Shown: positions 8,382-16,500 of the stretch, piece after piece | Numbering within the stretch: the stretch's first letter is position 1 | Layout: every line of letters begins with the position of its first letter | From: Pseudomonas sp. ISL-84 | GTDB lineage: Bacteria > Bacillota > Bacilli > Bacillales > Cytobacillaceae | Length of the DNA: 64,000 nucleotides | NCBI GenBank assembly: GCA_018613035.1 | Contig: JAGGRA010000017.1 | Coordinates: 1 to 64,000 of the forward strand | Reading direction: 5' to 3' | The notes under the pieces: model-generated | Seen by the model: only the letters and a program-made list of their open reading frames with translations | Told to the model about the DNA's origin: nothing | Database searches by the model: none | Translations under genes and position numbers: made by a program

Positions 8382-8906
8382 ATGGAATTATTCGGATTGC
8401 CTATTCAAACCATTTACCTCTACACACTTATTTTTTCAGGAATTTTAATTACTTTGTATATCTTTTTCGGCGATATGGCCGAGGGAATTGGCGAGGCAAC
8501 GAGCTTTCTAAATCCGGTGCTGATCCTTGCCTTTATCACGTTTACTTCAGCTGCGGGTTATATTTTGGAAATGCTGACTTCCCTTAGTAGTCTGGTTATC
8601 CTTTTGATAGGAATTGCGATTGCTTTGATTTTGGACACACTGCTTAATGTTTTTGTCCTTGTTCCTTTGTCTTCAGCTGAGGAATCCCTTGTCTATACAG
8701 AGGAATCATTAAGGGGAAGGGTAGGTACTGTTTTAATTCCCATACCAGAAAACGGTTTCGGCGAAGTGATGATTGAGAATATTAGCGGAAGGATATCGAA
8801 ACCGGCCGAAAGCTATGAAAATACTTTTATTGCAGAAGGAAAAAAAGTACTGATTGTCGATGTGAACAATGGGGTCATACAAGTTATGGAACATGAACAA
8901 TTATAG
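8382..8906 (+). CDS. yuaF: NfeD-family membrane protein YuaF
   Basis: This 174-residue protein has three or four membrane helices in the first 95 residues, the conserved LNVFVLVPLSSAEESL stretch and a C-terminal soluble OB-fold (GRVGTVL...GFGEVMI). It closely recalls B. subtilis YuaF, the partner of flotillin FloT in membrane-microdomain organisation and fluidity under envelope stress. An upstream TTG at 8376 is possible, but ATG 8382 with AAGGA nine bases before it matches the remembered YuaF N-terminus MELFG. It is first in a two-gene operon with floT, 15 bases apart. Confidence 0.9.
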   Translation: MELFGLPIQTIYLYTLIFSGILITLYIFFGDMAEGIGEATSFLNPVLILAFITFTSAAGYILEMLTSLSSLVILLIGIAIALILDTLLNVFVLVPLSSAEESLVYTEESLRGRVGTVLIPIPENGFGEVMIENISGRISKPAESYENTFIAEGKKVLIVDVNNGVIQVMEHEQL

Positions 8907-8921
8907 ATAGGAGGAAACAAA

Positions 8922-10478
8922 ATGATAATGGTGTGGATCGTTGTCGGCATTGCCGCGTTTTTTTTGATAGCATTATTGGGTGTATTCATCACAAAGTACC
9001 GGACAGCAGGACCGGATGAAGCTTTAATCGTAACAGGAAGCTACTTGGGCAGTAAAAATGTCCATATTGATGAATCTGGTAACAAAATAAAAATAATCAG
9101 GGGGGGAGGAGCCTTTGTCCTTCCTGTATTCCAGCAGGCAGAGCCGTTAAGTCTGCTATCAAGCAAACTGGAGGTAACAACTCCGGAGGTATATACCGAG
9201 CAGGGAGTTCCAGTAATGGCTGACGGAACTGCGATTATTAAAATAGGCGGAAGCATCGGTGAAATTGCCACCGCCGCAGAACAATTCCTCGGCAAGTCAA
9301 AAGAAGACCGCGAGAATGAAGCGAAGGAAGTTCTTGAAGGCCATTTAAGATCAATTCTTGGTTCTATGACCGTAGAAGAAATATACAAGAACCGCGATAA
9401 ATTTTCCCAGGAGGTCCAGAGGGTTGCTTCACAGGATTTGGCCAAGATGGGTCTGATTATTGTTTCTTTTACGATTAAGGATGTCCGTGATAAAAATGGC
9501 TATCTGGATTCACTCGGAAGGCCGAGAATTGCCCAGGTTAAACGGGATGCCGATATTGCAACTGCAGAAGCTGAAAAGGAAACAAGGATTAAGCGGGCTG
9601 AAGCGGATAAAGATGCGAAAAAAGCCGAGCTTGAAAGAGCAACGGAAATAGCAGAAGCAGAGAAAGAAAATCAAATGAAAATGGCTGACTATAGAAGGGA
9701 CCAGGACATCGCCAAGGCTCGTGCCGATCAAGCGTATGATCTGGAAACTGCCCGTGCCAAGCAGGAAGTAACTGAGCATGAAATGCAAATCCGTATCATT
9801 GAGCGCCAAAAACAAATCGAGCTTGAAGAAAAAGAAATTTTAAGAAGAGAACGACAATATGATTCCGAAGTAAAGAAGAAGGCTGACGCGGATCGATACG
9901 CAGTTGAACAGGCAGCTGAGGCAGAAAAGAAGAAACAAATTGCAGAAGCAGATGCCAACCAGTATCGAATCGAATCGCAGGCCAGGGCTGAAGCAGAACG
10001 TGTAAGGGCAGATGGGTTAGCGAAGGCGGATTCCGAGCGTGCACAAGGTGAAACAGAAGCAGAAATCATCCGTCTCAAAGGTCTTGCAGAGGCAGAAGCC
10101 AAACGAAAAATTGCCGAAGCATTTGAACAGTATGGGCAGGCAGCGATTATGGATATGGTCATCAAAATGCTTCCAGAATATGCGAAACAGCTTGCGAGCC
10201 CATTAACTAATATTGATAAAATTACGGTCGTCGATACAGGCAGTGACGGAAAAAATGGCGGTGCCAACAAGGTGACCGGCTATGCTATCAATCTGATGTC
10301 CACGATGCAGGAAAGCCTAAAAGCTTCATCTGGAATCGATGTGAAGGAACTTCTGCAGAACTTTTCAGGCAAAGGGAACGTCCGTCAAAGCCTTGACCAG
10401 CTGACAGAAGAATTAACAGTTAGTAAACAGGAGTCAGCTCACATAGAAGCTGAAGCAAAAACAACAGATGAAAAATAA
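8922..10478 (+). CDS. floT: Flotillin-like protein FloT
   Basis: This 518-residue protein (about 509 in B. subtilis) has a membrane-inserting N-terminal helix (4-24), an SPFH/PHB domain (about 30-200) and a long Ala/Glu/Lys-rich coiled coil (about 205-400) with the repeated EA pairs typical of flotillins. It scaffolds membrane microdomains and affects fluidity and signalling-protein assembly. AGGAGG precedes ATG 8922. Apparent open frames on the opposite strand here are by-products of the EA-rich codons. The third B. subtilis gene, yuaI, is absent; spore peptide genes follow. Confidence 0.94.
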   Translation: MIMVWIVVGIAAFFLIALLGVFITKYRTAGPDEALIVTGSYLGSKNVHIDESGNKIKIIRGGGAFVLPVFQQAEPLSLLSSKLEVTTPEVYTEQGVPVMADGTAIIKIGGSIGEIATAAEQFLGKSKEDRENEAKEVLEGHLRSILGSMTVEEIYKNRDKFSQEVQRVASQDLAKMGLIIVSFTIKDVRDKNGYLDSLGRPRIAQVKRDADIATAEAEKETRIKRAEADKDAKKAELERATEIAEAEKENQMKMADYRRDQDIAKARADQAYDLETARAKQEVTEHEMQIRIIERQKQIELEEKEILRRERQYDSEVKKKADADRYAVEQAAEAEKKKQIAEADANQYRIESQARAEAERVRADGLAKADSERAQGETEAEIIRLKGLAEAEAKRKIAEAFEQYGQAAIMDMVIKMLPEYAKQLASPLTNIDKITVVDTGSDGKNGGANKVTGYAINLMSTMQESLKASSGIDVKELLQNFSGKGNVRQSLDQLTEELTVSKQESAHIEAEAKTTDEK

Positions 10479-10539
10479 TGAATATGCCTATTTTTTCTTG
10501 AAAAATAGATTAAAAAAGCTGTTATATCAAGAAAAATTT

Positions 10540-10570
10540 GAAGCCTCTCCTGGAGGGGCTTCTTTTTTGC
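10540..10570 (+). terminator. Terminator of the yuaF-floT operon
   Basis: GAAGCCTCTC pairs with GAGGGGCTTC (one G-U pair) around a three-base loop and is followed by TTTTTT. Confidence 0.85.
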
Positions 10571-10654
10571 GGTTAAAAACTGTGTATTCGTCTATCGCAC
10601 AAATTGGGTGAATTGAATAGGATATATTGAATCAAACAAAGGAGGTAATTGACT

Positions 10655-10762
10655 ATGTCAGACGGATGCGGATACGGCGGAGGTTTCGCCCTTCTAGTTG
10701 TATTGTTTATTTTGCTAATTATCATCGGTGCTTCTTGGGGTTACGGTGGATACGGATATTAA
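10655..10762 (+). CDS. YjcZ-family sporulation peptide (35 aa)
   Basis: The peptide has a Gly/Tyr-rich start, one hydrophobic helix ([16 protein letters not shown]) and a GYGGYGY tail, the hallmark of the YjcZ family of small membrane peptides in spore formers. AAGGAGG lies upstream of ATG 10655. A near-copy follows 45 bases downstream, so this is a tandem duplication. Confidence 0.85.
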   Translation: MSDGCGYGGGFALLVVLFILLIIIGASWGYGGYGY

Positions 10763-10807
10763 AAAGTATCAGAGACAGATTTTTCTGGTAAAGGAGGGGA
10801 TTCTATA

Positions 10808-10930
10808 ATGTACGGCTACGGATATGGCGGCTACGGCTATGGTGGAGCTGGATATGGCGGCGGTTTTGCATTAATCGTTGTTCTATTTATCTTGCTTATT
10901 ATCGTAGGCGCTGCTTGCTTTAAGTGGTAA
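10808..10930 (+). CDS. YjcZ-family sporulation peptide (40 aa)
   Basis: This second YjcZ peptide has a longer Gly/Tyr repeat at the N-terminus and a hydrophobic helix ([19 protein letters not shown]) that differs from its neighbour by a few conservative changes. AAAGGAGGGG precedes the ATG. It is probably co-transcribed with the first copy and ends at the terminator just downstream. Confidence 0.85.
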   Translation: MYGYGYGGYGYGGAGYGGGFALIVVLFILLIIVGAACFKW

Positions 10931-10936
10931 TAGAGT

Positions 10937-10972
10937 AAAAGAAAAGCAGGGTCTGCCTGCTTTTCTTTTGTT
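10937..10972 (+). terminator. Terminator after the yjcZ pair
   Basis: A 14-bp stem (10937-10950 with 10956-10969) around a five-base loop ends in a T-rich arm. Confidence 0.85.
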
Positions 10973-10999
10973 TAGGGATACATATTTTGGGGCTGGGGA

Positions 11000-11105
11000 G
11001 TGAGGTATGCATAAAGGTTCGGCTGGAGCGTAAAGAAGAAAAAACGCGTGTAAAAGCATGGCCCGCGCTAAAAGTGGGTAAAACCGCGTGTAAAACCCCC
11101 GGTTC
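11000..11105. repeat. Degenerate ~20-bp-period array with GCG..TAAA units
   Basis: TAAA preceded by a G/C-rich word recurs at 11012, 11031, 11051, 11069, 11079 and 11091. CGCGTGTAAAA occurs twice, exactly 40 bases apart. No gene covers it. It resembles the 21-bp array at 28279 in layout, not in core sequence. Confidence 0.5.
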
Positions 11106-11220
11106 CCGAATCAAATACCATTCCTGCTCTTAAAATTTTAACTAGCCTCTTATCTGTGTTTCCAACCACTCAAATTGGGGAAATGAATAACATCTAATTC
11201 TAAATGGGAGGTTGGCTGAC

Positions 11221-11421
11221 ATGGCTGAGTTTAAAACGCAGGGTCGAGAAAATACGATGCGAGAGATTTATTCCATATTGGAGGGCGGACTGCAGCGTGA
11301 TATGCATCAAAAGGAGTATAAACTAGTGTCAGAGTGGGTTAGCGGATTTAATCAGGAAGAGCGTGCAACTGTCTTAAATATGCTTAAAGAACTGACTAAC
11401 AAGCATATCCGTATTGACTAA
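11221..11421 (+). CDS. Small conserved-looking protein of unknown function (66 aa)
   Basis: The protein is soluble and helical with charged and hydrophobic heptads (MREIYSILEGGLQRDMHQKE, NQEERATVLNMLKELTN). GGGAGG lies 9 bases before ATG 11221; a TTG at 11212 is too close to the ribosome binding site. I do not recognise the family. It stands between the YjcZ pair and the ABC-F leader. Confidence 0.7.
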   Translation: MAEFKTQGRENTMREIYSILEGGLQRDMHQKEYKLVSEWVSGFNQEERATVLNMLKELTNKHIRID

Positions 11422-11474
11422 TCACCCCTGGAAGCTGAACGGCCACACATGTTCACAACCTGGTAAAAAGCCTA

Positions 11475-11504
11475 TTGACAAAAATAGCCACTTAAATTTA
11501 TACT
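11475..11504 (+). promoter_or_regulatory. Sigma-A promoter of the ABC-F leader transcript
   Basis: TTGACA (11475-11480), an 18-base spacer and TATACT (11499-11504) give a near-consensus promoter. The expected transcript starts near 11511, leaving a leader of about 250 bases before the coding start. Confidence 0.75.
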
Positions 11505-11526
11505 ACAATCAAATCGTTTGAAAGGG

Positions 11527-11577
11527 ATGATTCAGGGGCATGAAGTTCTAATCTTATTTTTTCTGGTATCTTTTTAA
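11527..11577 (+). CDS. Candidate leader peptide of the ABC-F attenuator (16 aa)
   Basis: ATG 11527 opens a 16-codon frame encoding MIQGHEVLILFFLVSF. It covers the 5' arm of the first leader hairpin. An AAAGGG run touches the ATG with almost no spacing, so translation is uncertain. Leader peptides on which drug-stalled ribosomes act are usual upstream of antibiotic-resistance ABC-F genes. Confidence 0.4.
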   Translation: MIQGHEVLILFFLVSF

Positions 11578-11626
11578 ATTTTAAAAAGCTTAACCCGGAG
11601 AACATAGGATTAGTGTGCCCTTTTTT
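11536..11626 (+). terminator. First leader terminator (T1) of the ABC-F gene
   Basis: GGGCA and CTAATC (11536-11553) pair with GATTAG and TGCCC (11608-11620), followed by TTTTTT. The inner sequence adds an A/T-rich palindrome. The 5' arm lies inside the candidate leader-peptide frame. Confidence 0.5.
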
Positions 11627-11736
11627 AATCACCCCTTTTATCGTTATAAAGGATAATCTTTATGGTTATTGGCGGATTAATGTTTGTTTAGGCTCGTTTT
11701 TTTATGTTTGCACCATTCTAAAGATGGGTGCACAAT

Positions 11737-11764
11737 CCTCTCCGGGTATCGGGGAGGTTTTTTT
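11737..11764 (+). terminator. Second leader terminator/RBS-sequestering hairpin (T2) of the ABC-F gene
   Basis: CCTCTCCG (11737-11744) pairs with CGGGGAGG (11750-11757) around GGTAT, and seven T run directly into ATG 11765. The 3' arm is the ribosome binding site itself, so the same hairpin could stop transcription and hide translation initiation. This fits leader attenuation. Confidence 0.7.
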
Positions 11765-13549
11765 ATGGGTGAAAATAAGCGTTTAAACACGGATAAGCAC
11801 AATAGAAATTTGCATTTGCCTGTTCTTAAGGCGAGAGGAATAGAAAAATCGTATGCTGATAAAACAGTGTTTTCCAATCTGCAATTTGATATCTTTCAGC
11901 GGGATCGTATCGGCCTTGTTGGTTTGAATGGAACTGGAAAAACCACTTTGGCCAATATCCTATTCGGAAGCATCGAGGCGGATAAAGGGTCAATCGAGCG
12001 GATGAAAGAACCATTCAGAATCGGTTACCTTCATCAATCAGCAGATTATTCAGTCGGTGAGTTTCAGGAGTTTGAAACGATTCTCGATAAAGACATGCTT
12101 TATCAGGCGAGCAAGCTGGGTTTGTCGAAAATCCAGGAGTGGGAGCAGGAAAGGCTTAAATCTTTGAGTGACGGGGAAAGGCTTAAACTGTCTTTAGCAA
12201 AGGTTTGGACTTCCAAACCAGATATGCTGATTTTGGATGAACCGACCAACCATTTGGATTCAAAGGGGATTGAGTGGCTTATAAACCAAATCAGCGCCTT
12301 CAGCGGGCCTGTTCTGATGATATCCCATGACCGCTATTTTCTTGATGAGACTGCTCAGCAAATCTTCGAACTGCAGAATGGCACTCTTTCCATCTACGAC
12401 GGAAATTACACTTCATATCGAGAGCAAAAAGAAAAGAATTACGAAGATCAGCTACATCAATACAATACCCAGCAGCGGGATATTGAGCGGATCGAAAACC
12501 AAATGGCCAACTTGAAAAAATGGTCTGAGAAAGCCCACCGGGAATCAACGAAAGGCGGGAGCCCCTCGGAAAATAGGCAAATTGGCTTTAAGGAATATAA
12601 TCGTGTCAAAGCAAAGAGGATGGACCAGCAGATTAAGTCCAAAATGAAGAGACTTGAGCAGGAGCTTGAAAAGAACAAAATCGAAAAACCAGAAGGAGAG
12701 GCAAAAGTACATTTTCAATTTGATGCCTCTGGCAAAAGAGGAAAGAGAATTATTGAAGCGAAAAACTTATCGAAAAGATTCGGAGACAGAGTCCTTTTCA
12801 AGGATAGCCACTTTTATATAAAGCACGGTGAAAAAATAGGTATTCTAGGAGGAAATGGGGCAGGCAAAACTACATTTATCCGAATGCTCCTGAATGAAAT
12901 TCCCGTATCTGAGGGAGAGCTTTGGAGAAGTGACACTTTAAAGATTGCCTACTTAAGCCAGGATGTAAGTGATCTTCCTTTGGCAAAGAGTCCGGTTGAA
13001 GCCCTTAATCTTACAGACCGTGAAACCATATTCAGAGCAAGGACTCTTTTAGCAAATTTGGGATTGAAAGAAGCGATGATCAACCAGCCCATTGAGAATC
13101 TGAGCATGGGGGAACGCATAAGAATCAATCTCACAGATATGCTTTTAAGAGAGTATGATGTCCTCATACTGGATGAACCGACGAATCATTTGGATTTGCC
13201 AAGCAGGGAGCAGTTTGAAAAAACGCTGAAGGATTTTACTGGTACACTTATTATTATTTCGCATGATCGATATTTTATGGAGAAGTTAAGCAGCAAAATG
13301 CTTGTCTTTGAAAATAACAGAATCGCAAGGTATGAAATGGGGCTTAGGGAATTTGGTGTAAAATCAAAGAAGGCCACCCCCCTTGAAAATGGAGATAACA
13401 GGAAAGAGGAAATGATGGTTATTGAAAATCGGATTACCGCAATACTGGGAGAGCTGAGCCTGCTTTCTCCAGGAGAACCTAAATATTCGGAGCTTGATCA
13501 AAAATTTAAAGAATTACTGAAGGAAAAGAAAGAGCTGACAGATTTATAA
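11765..13549 (+). CDS. ABC-F ribosome-protection ATPase (VmlR/Vga-like)
   Basis: This 594-residue protein has two nucleotide-binding domains and no membrane helices. The first has Walker A GLNGTGKT (53-60), signature LSDGE (134-138) and Walker B LILDEP; the second has GGNGAGKTT, LSMGE and LILDEP, each followed by SHDRYF. A charged linker (about 205-320) corresponds to the antibiotic-resistance domain that reaches the ribosomal peptidyl-transferase centre. Members such as VmlR, VgaC and MsrC displace lincosamides, streptogramin A or pleuromutilins. The attenuator-type leader supports a resistance role. The start is ATG 11765 within T2; the frame is open further upstream. Confidence 0.85.
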   Translation: MGENKRLNTDKHNRNLHLPVLKARGIEKSYADKTVFSNLQFDIFQRDRIGLVGLNGTGKTTLANILFGSIEADKGSIERMKEPFRIGYLHQSADYSVGEFQEFETILDKDMLYQASKLGLSKIQEWEQERLKSLSDGERLKLSLAKVWTSKPDMLILDEPTNHLDSKGIEWLINQISAFSGPVLMISHDRYFLDETAQQIFELQNGTLSIYDGNYTSYREQKEKNYEDQLHQYNTQQRDIERIENQMANLKKWSEKAHRESTKGGSPSENRQIGFKEYNRVKAKRMDQQIKSKMKRLEQELEKNKIEKPEGEAKVHFQFDASGKRGKRIIEAKNLSKRFGDRVLFKDSHFYIKHGEKIGILGGNGAGKTTFIRMLLNEIPVSEGELWRSDTLKIAYLSQDVSDLPLAKSPVEALNLTDRETIFRARTLLANLGLKEAMINQPIENLSMGERIRINLTDMLLREYDVLILDEPTNHLDLPSREQFEKTLKDFTGTLIIISHDRYFMEKLSSKMLVFENNRIARYEMGLREFGVKSKKATPLENGDNRKEEMMVIENRITAILGELSLLSPGEPKYSELDQKFKELLKEKKELTDL

Positions 13550-13553
13550 TCCG

Positions 13554-13592
13554 AAAAGGCAGGCCCAAATGAAGCTGGGCCTGCCTTTTTTT
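13554..13592. terminator. Bidirectional terminator between the ABC-F gene and bpr
   Basis: A 13-bp GC-rich stem (13554-13566 with 13577-13589) with T runs on both sides lies between convergent genes. Confidence 0.9.
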
Positions 13593-16500
13593 AATTGCCT
13601 TTCTTCTTCTTCTTCTTCTTTTTCTCGTTAATCCACAGCTTTCCGTCAGCAGTCTTTCTTGTTTCATTGCCGTATTCATCCGTTGCTTTCACTTCAATTT
13701 CTGCTCCAGGCGCTTTTACATTGGATGTGGCTGTGTAGTAGCCGACATAATGGCCTGGAGATTCTTCCATCATTGGAAGATCGATAGCGTTTGTCAGCTG
13801 TGCACCTGTATTGGTTAACGGCATTCTAATGGCAAAGACAGCCGTTAATCCTGGTTCGCTGTCAAATTCAATTTTTACAGATTCACCTTTCTTAATTTCT
13901 TTGTCTTCTGAAGGCAGAAGATTTCCAATCTCTGGGGCAGTGTATTTTGCATCAATGGTGACTGTTTTTTCCTCAGTATTTTCCGCTTTATCCTTTGCTG
14001 TAACGGTGATGACATTTTCACCTTCATCCAATAGGATACGGAGAGAATATTTGCCTTCTGCAACCTGTGCAGGTTGGCCATTTACTTTAACCCAGTCAAG
14101 GTTTTCGTCCGATACAGATCCTTCAACTGTCACTGTTTCTTTGTTTGTTTTTGTCTCATCAGCAGGACTTGTAATGGCCAATTCCGGTTTAGTCTGATCA
14201 AATATTACTTTTACAGGCTCCGAAGCATCCGTTGAACCAGCTTCAGTCGATGCTTTGGCAGTAAGGATATTTTCTCCTTCGGCTAGTGAAATTTCCGCTG
14301 AGAATGTCCCTTCATCTGTTGTTTCTGCTGAAGAGATTTCCTCTCCATTATTGAATATATTGACAGTTGTTGTTGGAGCGGAGGTACCTTCAATAGTAAC
14401 GGTGCCCTGGTTTGTGAACGTTCCGTCAGCTGGAGAGATGATCACAGGTGCAGTTACTTCATAGTTCACTGTTGCTCGAATCATATAGTTGCCTTCATCC
14501 TCAGGTGAAGGTGACCATGCTCCACCAACCATTTGCCAGCTCCGTCCAGCATTCCCGCCGTCTTCATCTGTTCCTAGTCCTGGTGCGTTCGGATTTGGTG
14601 CCGATTGGATATACACCATGTAGAAGTCCCCGTTTACCAGGATGCCTTCCTCACTTAAGTCAACATGTGTCCATTCTCCGTTTCTTAAAGCAGTGGCATC
14701 ATAAGGACCTGCAAGCTTTTTGCCAGGTGCTCCATCTGGACCGCTTGCATCATAGACTTCCACCTTGAAATCTGTTCCGCCTGGATTTGGCCAGGATGTA
14801 TCCCAGAAGCGGAATAATCCGCCTGTTACCATTGCACGATCATGGCCCGAAGCCAGGGACATTTTAACAGCCCAGCCATTGCCGGCATCATAGAATGCAC
14901 GTGCATTTTCAGCTGTTCCATCGTCATAGCCAATTTCACCTGGATACCCAATAAATGGCTTTAAATCAATGTTAAGTTCCTCTGAAGATTCGCCCTCAAT
15001 TGTAATACTTTGCTCTTTGCTATAGAAGGAAGGAGCCATCGTTTTTAATGTGTATGTGCCTTCATAGGCTGTAAGCGTATATTCTCCGTTTTCATTTGTG
15101 ATGACAGGCTGAACGGCAGCATCTTCTATTAATAAAAGAGTGGAACCCGCTACAGGTTCGCCTGTGACTTCATTCGTAACTACACCAGTTACTGTTCCCT
15201 TTGGAATTTCTTCTAAAATAAAGTTTGCAGTAACTTCTCCGTCTTGTGGAATATTAACGCTTTGAGTCTGTGAACGGAATCCGTAAGCTTCTGCCTGGAC
15301 AGTGTATTCCCCTGAAGCGTGAACGAATTCATAAGATCCATCCTGGGGATTGGTAAACACAGATCTACCTGATTCCAGTACGCTTACTTCTGCCTGTAAA
15401 GGTAAAACGGAAGGGGCAGGCTGCTGCTGATTTGCTTCATTCTTTGCAGGAGCGTCCTTTTTAGGAGTAATTTTGTCAGGGTTTACTGCGTCTTTCCTTA
15501 ATTCAGCTGAAGCTTCATCCTTTTCGACGCCCAGCTGAGCTTTGCGGGCTGGTTCGATCGGTGCATCTGATAACTGGACATCATCCAGATACCATCCTTG
15601 CTTTAACACAGAACCATCTGTAGTAACATTAAAGGCTACATAGATTCTTTGGCCTGCATAAGCACTTAAATCTACTTCACCATCAATCCATCCTGTTGTA
15701 GTGCCATTGACTCGAAGGACCTGTTCCCAGTTCTCCATATCTGTTGACACAAAGACATGGCCATAATCATAACGGTTCTCAAGTTCATGCCATTGCTTGA
15801 ATTGTAGGTATGCATTTCCCTCAGGCAAGTCGATCGGCGGCATTTGCAGGTTCATATTGGCTCTGTTCGCATAAGTTCCGGCAAGGTTTGTTGCATATAC
15901 TTTCTCACCTGAAGCTGCATTTCCAGGGCCGGAAGCAGGCACACCCCATTCCCAGCTGTTTTCAGGACCATATGAAGTCCACCCTACCGGCTGCGATTCA
16001 AAATTTTGAGAGTAGCCGATACTAATACCCGGTCTAACCCCTACTTCAAATGAATCGGTTTCGGTTAGATTTCCGCCGAAATCGATTACTTTCCATTTAT
16101 ATGTCACAGAAGGCTCAGCAATATCTGAACCAGGAATAACTGCCTGGTATGTGCCATCTTTATAGTTTCCAGCTGTTCGTTCGGCCTCAACTGTTCCCCA
16201 GCTGCCGTCAGCTCTTAAGTATTCGAGATCCACTCTAGTGACGCTTACATTATCTGCTGCAGATAAATCCAATACAAGATCCATTCCTGCATATGTTTCC
16301 TGAGGTGCTTCATGATTGACTTCAGGAGCTTCGGTGTCGTCTCCCTCTTTTGCTACCTGACCATTAATTTTACCAAGGCCAGTCATTACGGAAGAAACCG
16401 CATCAAAAGCATTGACTAAGCCATATCCAAAGCCGTTATTTGGACTCTCAGGATAAGTACCATTTGTTAACGGAGTAGAGGTGGTTAATAAAATTTCCTC

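Noticed and set aside
9728-10270. Long minus-strand frame opposite floT
   Set aside because: It is a Ser/Ala-rich shadow created by the EA-repeat codons of floT, with no ribosome binding site.
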